A stretch of 41,513 bases of DNA from Actinomycetes bacterium (GTDB taxonomy: Bacteria > Actinomycetota > Acidimicrobiia > Acidimicrobiales > Ilumatobacteraceae). Below are positions 1 to 8,878 of the stretch, in pieces (within the stretch, counting starts at the first letter, position 1; each line of letters opens with the position of its first letter). A model generated the notes under the pieces. The model ran no database searches. It saw nothing but the letters and a program-made list of their open reading frames with translations, and was not told the origin of the DNA. The stretch is taken from positions 1-41,513 of the forward strand of contig JANYKS010000104.1 in the NCBI GenBank assembly GCA_025358125.1. Direction: 5' to 3'. Both the position numbers and the translations under genes were made by a program.

Positions 1-1
1 C

Positions 2-3000
2 AAGCCTGCCACGCTGATCGCGGCGGTGTGGGTCGCCGGGGTGGATGCCGGCGGGCGGGTCGAACTGCCTACCGGCGCCCATTACGTCGGTCGCTCGTCC
101 TCGGCGGTGGTCCGTTGCCGTGACCGCTCGCTGGAGTTGCATCACGCACTGCTGGCCGTCGACGCCGGCGGGCACGCAACCCTGACCCAGATCGCCGGTC
201 GCCAGCCGGTGCTCGTCGACGGATCACCGATCGACGCAACCGTGCCGGTTCGTATCGGGCAACGGATCGACATCGGATCCAGCGTGCTCGTGCTGCGCAA
301 GCCGGCGGTTGCGATCGGCAGCGATGCCGGCGCCGCCGCGCCGCCCCGGCCCGACCGGTCCGGCGCCTCCAACGACCCGTGGCGCATGCCACTCCAACGC
401 TCTCCTCGCCCGCTCACGCCGTTTGTGGCAGAAGTCATCCAGGCACCGGGGCGCCGGAGTGCACAGACGGGGATCGGCGGCGGGATCTTGCCGGCACTGC
501 TCGGGTTGGCCGGCGCCGCTGTGATGGCGCTGCTGTTCGACCAGGCGATGTTCTTCCTCTTCGGTTTGATGGGTGCGCTCGTCGCGATCGGAACCTGGGC
601 TGCGCAAAAGATCGGGGTGCTGCGATCGCGTCGGAGCTCGGCGCGAGATCACGAACAGGCGGTGGTGCTGTTCGCGGTGGCGCTGCAGTCGCAGCGGGAT
701 CGGGCGCGGGAGGCCCACATCGCGAGCGCGCCGACCCTCGAGCGAGCGGTGCTGGCGATGAGCAGCCGTGCAGCCGAGCTGTGGTCCATCCGCCCGGCCG
801 ATCCGGATTCGTTCCGAGTATCGATCGGCGAGGGCAGCTGCGTTTGGCAACCGACCGTGTCGGGCATCGATGGGGACACGCCTGCAGATGTGTGCGCGAT
901 GATCGACGCCGCGTGCAGATTCGACCCCGTCCCCGTTTGTGCGTCGCTCGCCGCTGGCACGGTCACCGCGCTCGTCGGAGGGCAGAGCGCCGCTGCGGTC
1001 GGGCGTTCGATGATCATCCAACTCGCGGCCGTGAGCGGCCCCGCCGACTGGCAGCTTGCGATCATCGCCGAACGTTGCGACGAATGGCGTGCCCTCGGAT
1101 GGCTCGGCCACCTCGATGACGGGTCGGGGTCGGCGCGGTTGATGGCGAGCTGCGATATCGGCGGGTTCGTGGCCGGTCTCGACCCGGCCGACCGGCGACA
1201 CCTCGTGATCGTGATCGACAACACCGATCTGCTCACGACGAGGACGAGCGCCCTGCGCCGTTTGCTCGCCGGCGACCGGTCGCTCGCGGTCGTCGTGTTG
1301 TGCCACAGCGAGGCGGACATCCCTGGCGTCGCGACGAGCGCACTCGTGGCCGGCGGACGTGGATGGGGCCGATGGATCGCGGACACTCGTGCCAACGGTC
1401 TTGCGGAACCACTGCGGATCGCCGGAATCTCGGCCGACCGCGCCTTCGACGCCGCTGCCGCGATCGCTTGTCTCATCGACCCCGAAGCCGGCGACGGTGG
1501 CAAGGCACTGCCGACCGAGATCGCCATGGTCGAACTGCTCGCCGACGAAATCGGTCGCGACGCGTCCGCCTACGCCCGACGTATCGCGGCGCTGTGGTCG
1601 GCGAGTAGCGGCGATCCGGCGCCGACTTCGCCGATCGGTGTCGCGGCCGACGGCGTGATCGAGATCGATCTCGTCGCCGACGGGCCGCACGGTCTGCTCG
1701 CCGGCACGACCGGCGCCGGCAAGAGCGAGTTGTTGCGCAGCCTCGTGGTCGGACTCGCCACACGACTGAGTCCCGACCACATCACGTTCGTGCTCGTGGA
1801 CTACAAGGGCGGCTCGACGTTCGACGCCTGCGCGGACCTGCCGCACACCGTTGGCCTCGTGACGGACCTCGATGACCGGCTGGCGACGAGGGCACTGCGC
1901 AGCCTCGAAGCCGAGCTGCGTCGTCGCGAGCGACTGCTGCGGGATGCCGGCGCGAGCGACCTCGCGGGGTACCGGGCGCTGGACGACACCCGCGCTCTCC
2001 CGCGGCTGGTCGTCGTCGTCGATGAATTCGCGAGCCTCGCGGTGGCGCAGCCGGGCTTCATCGGGGCTCTTCTCGGTATCGCCCAGCGCGGCCGCAGTCT
2101 CGGCGTGCATCTGCTGTTGGCGACGCAACGGCCGCATGGGGTGATCAGCGACGACATCCGGGCCAACACCAATCTGCGGATCGCATTGCGGGTCCAGGAT
2201 CGTGCCGACGCCACGGACGTGATCGGCGATCCGAGCGCGTCCACGTTGCCCCGCTCGGTGCCAGGCCGCGCGATCATGCGTCTCGGTGTCGATGAGCTGA
2301 TCATGTTCCAGACGGCCCGCTCGACTGCGACCGACCTCGATCTGCTCGTCCGCGCAGTCGGCGAGGCCACGAGGCTCAACCACATTGCGCCTCCGTATCG
2401 GCCATGGTTGCCGCCGCTCGACGACATCGTCGGGTCGGAGATGACCGACCTCGACGCGATTGGCGTCGTCGATGATCCCGATCATCAGCGCCGTCGGCCC
2501 CTGACATGGACGTGCGGCGACGGGCATCTCCTGCTCGCCGGCATGACCGGTACCGGAACGACGACGGCTCTGCTGACCATCGCAACTGGTCTCGCAAGCG
2601 GCGTGGCGCCGCCTGAACTGTACGTGATCGATGCGATGGGCGATGCCCGGCTGAGCCTTCTTCATTCGTTGCCGTGTTGTGTTGGCGTCGTGCGCCTGAG
2701 TGAGCGGGAACGACTGTTGCGCCTACTGGCCCGCCTGAACGACGAGATAGCGATGCGTAAATCGTCGGCCGGCGCGTCGCGCGACCGGCGCCAGATCGTC
2801 GTGGTGATCGACGGCTTCTCGGCGCTGCGCAGCGAGCTGGAGAACGGCGCGACCTTCGAGCAGATCGACCAGCTCGACCGCATCGTCGCCGAGGGTGTGA
2901 GCGCCGGCGTGACCGCTGTGATCGCGACAACCCTGCCGGGGAGCGTGCCGACCAGCGTGCTCGCCTCGATCGGCCGGCGGTGGGTGTTCCATCTCACCGA

Positions 3001-3964
3001 TCCGGCTGACGCCTCGCTGCTGGGCGTGAGGCCGAGCGATGTCCCCGGCCCCATCGCCGGGCGCCTGATCGACAACCGCAGCGGTCTCGAGGCCCAGATC
3101 ATTCCTGCCGACGAACAACGCCTGCTCGATCTCGCCTGCTCGCTCACGATCGACCGACCCGATCAGTCTCTGAACCCTGGCAACCCTGGCAACCCTGGCA
3201 ACCCTGGCAACCCTGGCAACCCTGGCGGTCCCCGCGCCTGTGCCAATGCCAGTGCCAGTGCCCGCGCGCTCGGCGTGCTGCCCGAACACTTGGACATCGC
3301 CCAGCTACCCATTGGCGGCGTCGGCGCCGGCGTCACGACCCTGCCGATCGGAGTAGCGTTCACAACTCTTCAGCCGATCGTGCTGACGATCGCGGACGGC
3401 GAGCACGCGTTGATCGTCGGCCCGTCGAGGAGCGGGCGCACGACAGCGCTCGGCACCATGACGAGCGCCTGGCGGCGGGTCCATCCGCACGGCTGGGTCG
3501 GTTGCGTTGCGCCGCGTCGGAGCAGCGCCCGTGTCGGATCAGTTTTCGCCGACATATCGTCTTTGCTGCAGGCCGTGCCGGTCGACGCGCCGACGCTGAT
3601 CGTCATCGACGACGCGGAACTGGTCGACGACGCTTCGGCAGCGCTCACGAACCTGATCACCGGCCGCCGTGATCGATTGGCCGTGATCGCCGCCGGGCGG
3701 GCCGAGTCGTTGCGGTGCGCGTACGGGCACTGGACGGGTGCCGTTCGACGATCCCGACTTGGCCTGGTCATGGCGTCGTCGTGCGAACTCGACGGCGATC
3801 TGTTGGCCACGTTGCTGCCGCGCCGGCTGCCGATCCCTCCCCGTGCGGGTCTTGCCTGGTTGGTGGCTGAGGGAGACCGCCAGCTCATCCAGATCGCGCA
3901 ACCGATGAACGATGATCCGATGCAGGTCGCGAACGCATTTGACGCCGTCGGCGCCTGCCCGTAA
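2..3964 (+). CDS. FHA-FtsK/SpoIIIE ATPase, EssC/EccC-like (5' end cut by window)
   Basis: Large membrane ATPase of the type that drives type VII (WXG100) secretion. The frame is open to the left edge of the window; the first GTG inside is at 26, but the FHA domain already appears under way, so the true start is probably outside. Numbering from that GTG: FHA domain about 1-95 (G-R-S motif near 22), two adjacent membrane segments about 152-196, then three FtsK-like ATPase modules. Module 1 has an intact Walker A (GTTGAGKS, about 560-567) and Walker B (VVVVDEF, about 660-668), plus the TQRP and IRANTNLRIALR signatures. Module 2 (GMTGTGTTT, about 839) and module 3 (GPSRSGRTT, about 1132) have lost the Walker A lysine. 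A linker of six Asn-Pro-Gly units separates modules 2 and 3. An EssC/EccC role is inferred from architecture; no WXG100 gene is visible here. Confidence 0.85.
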   Translation, partial: KPATLIAAVWVAGVDAGGRVELPTGAHYVGRSSSAVVRCRDRSLELHHALLAVDAGGHATLTQIAGRQPVLVDGSPIDATVPVRIGQRIDIGSSVLVLRKPAVAIGSDAGAAAPPRPDRSGASNDPWRMPLQRSPRPLTPFVAEVIQAPGRRSAQTGIGGGILPALLGLAGAAVMALLFDQAMFFLFGLMGALVAIGTWAAQKIGVLRSRRSSARDHEQAVVLFAVALQSQRDRAREAHIASAPTLERAVLAMSSRAAELWSIRPADPDSFRVSIGEGSCVWQPTVSGIDGDTPADVCAMIDAACRFDPVPVCASLAAGTVTALVGGQSAAAVGRSMIIQLAAVSGPADWQLAIIAERCDEWRALGWLGHLDDGSGSARLMASCDIGGFVAGLDPADRRHLVIVIDNTDLLTTRTSALRRLLAGDRSLAVVVLCHSEADIPGVATSALVAGGRGWGRWIADTRANGLAEPLRIAGISADRAFDAAAAIACLIDPEAGDGGKALPTEIAMVELLADEIGRDASAYARRIAALWSASSGDPAPTSPIGVAADGVIEIDLVADGPHGLLAGTTGAGKSELLRSLVVGLATRLSPDHITFVLVDYKGGSTFDACADLPHTVGLVTDLDDRLATRALRSLEAELRRRERLLRDAGASDLAGYRALDDTRALPRLVVVVDEFASLAVAQPGFIGALLGIAQRGRSLGVHLLLATQRPHGVISDDIRANTNLRIALRVQDRADATDVIGDPSASTLPRSVPGRAIMRLGVDELIMFQTARSTATDLDLLVRAVGEATRLNHIAPPYRPWLPPLDDIVGSEMTDLDAIGVVDDPDHQRRRPLTWTCGDGHLLLAGMTGTGTTTALLTIATGLASGVAPPELYVIDAMGDARLSLLHSLPCCVGVVRLSERERLLRLLARLNDEIAMRKSSAGASRDRRQIVVVIDGFSALRSELENGATFEQIDQLDRIVAEGVSAGVTAVIATTLPGSVPTSVLASIGRRWVFHLTDPADASLLGVRPSDVPGPIAGRLIDNRSGLEAQIIPADEQRLLDLACSLTIDRPDQSLNPGNPGNPGNPGNPGNPGGPRACANASASARALGVLPEHLDIAQLPIGGVGAGVTTLPIGVAFTTLQPIVLTIADGEHALIVGPSRSGRTTALGTMTSAWRRVHPHGWVGCVAPRRSSARVGSVFADISSLLQAVPVDAPTLIVIDDAELVDDASAALTNLITGRRDRLAVIAAGRAESLRCAYGHWTGAVRRSRLGLVMASSCELDGDLLATLLPRRLPIPPRAGLAWLVAEGDRQLIQIAQPMNDDPMQVANAFDAVGACP
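3173..3226 (+). repeat. Six perfect 9-bp tandem repeats coding (Asn-Pro-Gly)6
   Basis: The unit aaccctggc occurs six times without a mismatch inside the FtsK-like gene. It encodes a flexible Asn-Pro-Gly linker between the second and third ATPase modules. Length variation in multiples of 9 bp would keep the frame open. Confidence 0.95.
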
Positions 3965-3977
3965 AGGTTGGTGGCGT

Positions 3978-4916
3978 ATGTCCCGCATCCTCACGGTTGG
4001 CGCCGCCCAGCTCGGTCCGATTCAGCGTAATCACTCGCGCGCGAGCGTCGTCGAACGACTCATCGTGCTGCTCCACCAAGCGGCAGACCATGGCGTGCAA
4101 CTGGTCGTGTATCCCGAGCTCGCGTTGACCACGTTCTTCCCGCGGTGGTACCTCGACGACATCACCGAGGCCGATCACTGGTACGAGACATCGATGCCGA
4201 ACGCAGCCACGCAGCCCCTCTTCGACGAGGCGAAGCGGCTCGCCATCGGGTTTTGTCTCGGCTACGCACTGCTCGAAACCGCCGCCGACGGCACGCGCCA
4301 TCGCCACAACGTGCAGACGCTGGTCGAGCGCGATGGTTCGATCGTCGCCACATATCGCAAGGTCCACATCCCCGGTCACGAGCACTACGAACCGGACCGC
4401 CCGTTCCAGCACGCCGAGCGGTACTACTTCGAGCCGAGCAGCGAGGGGTTCGGGGTCTGGCGGGCTTTCGGCAGCCTGATCGGGATGATGATCTGCAACG
4501 ACCGCCGCTGGCCCGAGTCGTACCGCGTGATGGGCTTGCAGGGTGTCGAGATGATCCTGTGCGGCTACAACACGCCGATCCACTACGTGCCGGATCCGGG
4601 CCAGGACATCCTCCAGGGCTTCCACAACGCGTTGGTGATGCAGAGCGGCGCGTACCAGAACGGTACGTGGGTCGTGGGTGTTGCCAAGGGCGGTGTCGAG
4701 GAGGGCGTCGACTCGTTGGCGCAGTCGATGATCGTTGCGCCGAGCGGCCAGATCGTTGCCCAGGCGTTGACCACCGATGACGAATTGGTCGTTGCCCGCT
4801 GCGATCTCGACTGGTGCGCGAAGTACAAGGGCACGCTGTTCGACTTCGACCGCTATCGACGGCCGGAGGTATACGGCCGGATCACCTCTCAGCGCGGTGT
4901 CGAGCTTCCCGGCTGA
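3978..4916 (+). CDS. N-carbamoyl-D-amino-acid hydrolase (nitrilase superfamily)
   Basis: Hydrolyses N-carbamoyl-D-amino acids to D-amino acids, CO2 and ammonia, the second step after a hydantoinase. The 312-residue length fits the family (about 304-313). The catalytic triad is visible: Glu47 in PELALTTFFPRW, Lys128 in YRKVHIPGH and Cys173 in MICNDRRWPE. The segments around these residues closely follow the Agrobacterium enzyme as I remember it. The ATG at 3978 is chosen because it puts Glu47 and the MSRILTVGAAQ N-terminus in register with the family; it lies 13 bases after the preceding stop. A longer frame from 3912 would overlap the FtsK gene. No hydantoinase gene is in the window. N-carbamoyl-sarcosine or another carbamoyl compound cannot be excluded as substrate, which would fit the methylated-amine genes nearby. 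Confidence 0.9.
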   Translation: MSRILTVGAAQLGPIQRNHSRASVVERLIVLLHQAADHGVQLVVYPELALTTFFPRWYLDDITEADHWYETSMPNAATQPLFDEAKRLAIGFCLGYALLETAADGTRHRHNVQTLVERDGSIVATYRKVHIPGHEHYEPDRPFQHAERYYFEPSSEGFGVWRAFGSLIGMMICNDRRWPESYRVMGLQGVEMILCGYNTPIHYVPDPGQDILQGFHNALVMQSGAYQNGTWVVGVAKGGVEEGVDSLAQSMIVAPSGQIVAQALTTDDELVVARCDLDWCAKYKGTLFDFDRYRRPEVYGRITSQRGVELPG

Positions 4917-4959
4917 ATTGCATCTCAGGCCTGCAGCAGCGTCGCTGTAATCTGATGCG

Positions 4960-5877
4960 GTGGACAGCTCCGGCGCTCCCCCGCTCGGTCCCGATGGACG
5001 TGACGAGGAATCGAACGATGAGCCGGGCGATGCGCTCGCTGGCGAGAGCCATCAGGATCGGCCCGCGCGGCGCGGCCGGTGGTGGCTCGCGATCTCGGTC
5101 GCGGTCGTGCTTGCGGGTGTTGCCATCAGCGGGTACCTGCTCTCGCAAGACCCCCGGGCCAAGCAGGTGTCGCTCGCGCAGGCCGTCGAGAAGACTCGGG
5201 CGATGTCGTCGGTGCGGTTCGAGTTCGACACAGACCTCGGGCAGGGCACCATCATTCCGCTCACGGGTGCCTCCGATCTCGCGGCCAAGCTGATCAGCGT
5301 CAGCCTCACGGCCACCGGCATGACGGCTGTTCCTGACGGCTCCACGGTCAGCGCGTTCTTCGACACCGCGAACCGTGTGATGTACCTCGGCGGGGCCTAC
5401 ATCGAGTCGCAACTGGCATCAGCCAAGAAGTATCTCCGCATCGACCTCAAGACATTGGGGGCCGCGACGGGCTTCAGCATCGGCCGGCTCGGCTCGGCCT
5501 TGGAGATCGATCCGATGAGTACGCTCGCCCTGGCCGCGAAAGCCGAAAGGACGACCGACATCGGATCGGAGGTCATTCTCGACGGTGTCAACGCGGAGCA
5601 TGTGCAGATCCAGGTCGACACATCAGCGGTGTTGACGTCTTTGAACGCGAACGGCGACGGCTCACTCGACAAGCAGTTGTCGTCGCTGCCCGAGACGATG
5701 ACGTACGACGTCTGGGTCGACGACGACGACTACATCCGCCAGATCCGGGTCGAGGTACCTCTGTCTGGTGGTATGCGCAGCTACACGATCCGCTACACGG
5801 AGATCAACCCGAAACTCACCCTGACTCTGCCGTCCGATGCGGAGAGCTTCGACATCGGCCGACTACTGAGCGGCTGA
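4960..5877 (+). CDS. Membrane-anchored protein, LppX/LprG-like exported domain
   Basis: A 305-residue protein with a hydrophilic Pro/Asp/Glu-rich N-terminus, one membrane segment (about 41-62, after Arg-Arg-Gly-Arg) and an extracytoplasmic domain. The domain begins with an AQAVEKTRAMSSVRFEF-type segment and ends in a beta-rich part (ETMTYDVWVDDDDYIRQIRVEVPL). This layout resembles the LppX/LprAFG fold of actinobacterial lipid-carrier proteins. There is no cysteine at the end of the membrane segment, so it is not a lipoprotein but an uncleaved anchor. Start is GTG at 4960. The function is not known, and the family call rests on the shape of the sequence only. Confidence 0.6.
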   Translation: MDSSGAPPLGPDGRDEESNDEPGDALAGESHQDRPARRGRWWLAISVAVVLAGVAISGYLLSQDPRAKQVSLAQAVEKTRAMSSVRFEFDTDLGQGTIIPLTGASDLAAKLISVSLTATGMTAVPDGSTVSAFFDTANRVMYLGGAYIESQLASAKKYLRIDLKTLGAATGFSIGRLGSALEIDPMSTLALAAKAERTTDIGSEVILDGVNAEHVQIQVDTSAVLTSLNANGDGSLDKQLSSLPETMTYDVWVDDDDYIRQIRVEVPLSGGMRSYTIRYTEINPKLTLTLPSDAESFDIGRLLSG

Positions 5878-5955
5878 TGACACTGCCGACGTGATTTGTT
5901 CGCCAATCCGGCCCCGGCCTTTCCAAACGGGTCTCGACTTGACAAAATGTAAAGC

Positions 5956-8571
5956 GTGACTGAATCCGCTCTTTCCACTGATGTGTCCTTCACGGTCAAC
6001 GGCACGCCGGTCAGCGTTCGCAGCGATCATCCCCACCTGCTGTCGGCCCTGCGCGACGAACTCGAGATCACCTCGCCAAAGGACGGTTGCTCACCGAGCG
6101 GGCAATGCGGCTGCTGCACCGTGTTGGTGGACGCCAAGGCGGTCGTCAGCTGCCAGGTGCCGCTCGCCAAGGTGGCAGGCAAGTCGGTGGTCACGCTCGA
6201 GGGCGTCGCCGCAGAGGAGCGGGACCGCTTCGCCAACGCGTTCGCAGCGTGCGGTGGGCTGCAGTGCGGCTTCTGCATCCCCGGGATCGTGATGCGGGCC
6301 AAGGCCCAGATCGACAAGAAGGGCGCGGACCTCAAGCGCGACGACATGGCCCGCCATCTCGGTGCCCACCTCTGCCGGTGTACCGGATACGTCAAAGTGC
6401 TCGACGCGATCGAGGCAGTCGCGGCCGGTAAGACCTTCCAGCCGGAACTCGCCGCCACGATCGGCGGCGCGGGCGCGAAGTACGAGGCCAACGAACTCAC
6501 ACTCGGCGATCGCAACTACATCGACGACATGCGGGTTCCGGGCATGCTGCACGCAGCGCTGCACCTCGCCGACCACGTCCGCGCCGACATCCTCGCGATC
6601 GACACGGCACGTGCGGCGGCAGCGCCGGGTGTTCGTGCGATATTCACGGCAGCCGACATTCCTGGCGAACTGCTGGTCGGCATCATCTACAAGGACTGGC
6701 CGGTGATGATTCCCGTCGGTGGGCGCACGAGCTATGCCGGTGACGCGCTCGCGATCGTGGTCGCCGAGACACGCGAGCAGGCTCGCGCCGCGGCCAAGCT
6801 CGTCGACGTCTCCTACGAGGTGCTTGCGCCGGTCACCGACCCCGATGCCGCGCTCGCCGATGATGCCCCGATCGCGGTGTGGGGAACGAAGTCGAACGTG
6901 TTGAGCGTCAGCGAGTACGCACGCGGCGACGTCGACGCGGCGCTCGCCGCAAGCGCGTTCACCGTGCACGAGACGTTCCGGACCCAGCGGATCGAGCATG
7001 CCTTCCTCGAACCGGAGAGCACGGTTGCCGTGCCGCAGCCCGATGGCACCCTGCACGTCTACAGCGGCGGTCAAGGCGTCTGGGACGACCGCAACGACAT
7101 CGCGAGGATGCTCGGCGTCGACAACGACCAGGTCGTCGTCACGCTCGTTTCAAACGGCGGCGCGTTCGGTGGCAAGGAAGACATGTGCAATCAGGCCCAC
7201 ACCGCGCTTGCAGCGTGGTTGATGAAGCAGCCGGTGAAGTGCACGGTCAGCCGTGAGGAAAGCCTGCGGATGCACCCCAAGCGGCATCCGATTCGGCTCG
7301 AATACTGGGCCGGTTGCGACGCCGCCGGCAAGCTCACCGGGGTGCGGGTGCGCGCAGTCGGCGACTCGGGCGCCTACGCGAGCGTCGGGATGAAGGTGCT
7401 CGAACGTGCCGCGGGGCATGCGAGCGGTCCGTATCACGTACCGGCGATCGACGTTCACTCCGTCGCTGTGCGTACCAATAACCCGATCGGTGGCGCGTTC
7501 CGCGGGTTCGGTGCGAACCAGGCCCAGTTCGGGATGGAGGGTGTTCTCGACCGCCTTGGCGAACAGGTCGGCATCACCGGCTGGGAGATCCGCAAACGCA
7601 ACGTGATCCACCCCGGCGAGGTGTGGGGTCCCGGCCAGGTGATGGACGATGGCTGCGCCGGGGCCGAGGCCTGTCTCGATGCGATCAAGCCCAGGTACGA
7701 CGAAGCCCGCGCCGCTGGCAAGGCCGTCGGCCTCGGCCTCGGGCTGAAGAACAGCGGTCTCGGCAACGGTTTCCGTGAGGTCAGCCGGGCGGTCGTCCAC
7801 TTCCGCGCGGCGCCCGACGAGAACGGGCGCGACATCGAGGTCCGCCACGGCTGGACCGAGATGGGCCAGGGCGTGCACACGGTCGCGCTCCAGGTGGCTG
7901 CGCAGGAACTCGGCGTCGATCCGAACCGGATCGAGGTCATCGTCGACACAACCCGCGAGCTCGGGTTCGGCCAGACGACCGGTTCGCGCGGCACGCTGAT
8001 GGCGGCCGGTTCCGTGCGCGAGGCGTGCGCCGCCGCACACGCCGGGGGCTGCGCGATCGGCGTCGACTACGAAGGCGAGCACCTCGTCGACTGGACCCAG
8101 AAGATCGGCGACCCGAATCACCCTCAACCCATCATCCATTCGGCGTTCGGCTACGCAGCGCAGATGGCGATCATCGATCGCGCGACCGGCGCGATCGAGA
8201 AGATGGTGGCCGTCCACGACGTCGGGCGGGCCGTGAATCCGCTGCTCTGCGAGGGCCAGATCGAAGGCAGCCTGCACATGGGACTCGGCTACGCGCTGAC
8301 CGAGCAATTCCCCCACGACCCGGAGACCGGTTTCCCGACCAACATGACACTGCGTTCGCTCGGCATCCTGCGCGCGAAGGACGTCCCGGTGATGGAGGTG
8401 CAGCTGGTCGAGGTGCCCCAACCGCGATCGCCGTACGGCATCAAAGGTGTCGGTGAGATCGGCCTCGTTCCGACTGCGCCGGCCGTGGCCGCAGCGCTGC
8501 ACGAACTTGACGGGCAGTGGCGCAACACCTTGCCGATGCGGCCAAAGGGCGGCTCCGACACCGACGACTGA
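5956..8571 (+). CDS. Fused [2Fe-2S]/molybdopterin hydroxylase, selenium-dependent xanthine dehydrogenase-like
   Basis: An 871-residue molybdenum hydroxylase with the iron-sulfur and molybdopterin parts in one chain and no FAD domain. The N-terminal plant-type [2Fe-2S] site is Cys45, Cys51, Cys54, Cys66 (KDGCSPSGQCGCC, with an extra Cys53). The second site is Cys104, Cys107, Cys140, Cys142 (LQCGFC, LCRCTGY). The molybdopterin part shows GGAFGGKED and the catalytic Glu834 in KGVGEIGLVP. The order and length match the fused xanthine dehydrogenases described as selenium-dependent, and also Mop-type aldehyde oxidoreductases. The substrate (purine, N-heterocycle or aldehyde) cannot be read from the sequence. 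No FAD subunit, XdhC-like chaperone or selD is nearby. The GTG start gives a clean N-terminus. It stands alone, convergent with soxD. Confidence 0.85.
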   Translation: MTESALSTDVSFTVNGTPVSVRSDHPHLLSALRDELEITSPKDGCSPSGQCGCCTVLVDAKAVVSCQVPLAKVAGKSVVTLEGVAAEERDRFANAFAACGGLQCGFCIPGIVMRAKAQIDKKGADLKRDDMARHLGAHLCRCTGYVKVLDAIEAVAAGKTFQPELAATIGGAGAKYEANELTLGDRNYIDDMRVPGMLHAALHLADHVRADILAIDTARAAAAPGVRAIFTAADIPGELLVGIIYKDWPVMIPVGGRTSYAGDALAIVVAETREQARAAAKLVDVSYEVLAPVTDPDAALADDAPIAVWGTKSNVLSVSEYARGDVDAALAASAFTVHETFRTQRIEHAFLEPESTVAVPQPDGTLHVYSGGQGVWDDRNDIARMLGVDNDQVVVTLVSNGGAFGGKEDMCNQAHTALAAWLMKQPVKCTVSREESLRMHPKRHPIRLEYWAGCDAAGKLTGVRVRAVGDSGAYASVGMKVLERAAGHASGPYHVPAIDVHSVAVRTNNPIGGAFRGFGANQAQFGMEGVLDRLGEQVGITGWEIRKRNVIHPGEVWGPGQVMDDGCAGAEACLDAIKPRYDEARAAGKAVGLGLGLKNSGLGNGFREVSRAVVHFRAAPDENGRDIEVRHGWTEMGQGVHTVALQVAAQELGVDPNRIEVIVDTTRELGFGQTTGSRGTLMAAGSVREACAAAHAGGCAIGVDYEGEHLVDWTQKIGDPNHPQPIIHSAFGYAAQMAIIDRATGAIEKMVAVHDVGRAVNPLLCEGQIEGSLHMGLGYALTEQFPHDPETGFPTNMTLRSLGILRAKDVPVMEVQLVEVPQPRSPYGIKGVGEIGLVPTAPAVAAALHELDGQWRNTLPMRPKGGSDTDD

Positions 8572-8608
8572 ACACCACCCAAATCTGAACGTCGGGGTCG
8601 TCGTCGGG

Positions 8609-8878
8609 CTACAGAACCGTGTCGGTCGCGTCCTCGATGCCGGTGTGCAAGACGGCGTCGGTGATGGTGTCACGGCGCGCGGTGTGCCAGCGCCGGCAGC
8701 CGGCGTGATGGAACCAGCGCTCGGTGGTGACGCCGGCGATGTTGTCGAACATCCACACGTAGTCGACGTCGCGCGTCGCCGGGTCGGTGATCCGGTCCGG
8801 CACAGTCGGGAATTCCCCACCGAAGCTGAACTCGTCGATCGGCCGGCGGCCACAGATCGGGCATGTCAGCCACAGCAT
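8609..8878 (-). CDS. soxD: Sarcosine oxidase delta subunit
   Basis: An 89-residue zinc-binding subunit of heterotetrameric sarcosine oxidase, which converts sarcosine to glycine and passes the methyl group to tetrahydrofolate. It shows the expected N-terminal MLWLTCPICGRR Cys-X2-Cys, followed by GGEFP, the VWMFDN segment, and TTERWFHHAGCRRWHTARRDT near the C-terminus. The start ATG overlaps the soxB stop by one base (TGATG), so translation is coupled. It is the last gene of the operon and lies 37 bases from the convergent molybdenum hydroxylase. Confidence 0.88.
   Translation of the reverse strand: MLWLTCPICGRRPIDEFSFGGEFPTVPDRITDPATRDVDYVWMFDNIAGVTTERWFHHAGCRRWHTARRDTITDAVLHTGIEDATDTVL

Noticed and set aside
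224-2665. Long antisense open frame opposite the FtsK-like gene
   Set aside because: Low-complexity Arg/Asp-rich translation typical of the reverse of a high-GC gene; the plus strand encodes clear ATPase motifs.
3173-3226. Repeats as a CRISPR array
   Set aside because: Units are 9 bp without spacers and lie inside a coding frame.
4960-5877. Lipoprotein call for the LppX-like protein
   Set aside because: No lipobox cysteine after the hydrophobic segment.
5939-5944. TTGACA as a -35 element for the hydroxylase gene
   Set aside because: It ends only 11 bases before the start codon, leaving no room for a -10 and transcript start.
7150-8853. Minus-strand frame extending soxD upstream across the molybdenum hydroxylase
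   Set aside because: The translation is Arg/His/Asp-rich with no family features, and the hydroxylase is unmistakable on the plus strand.
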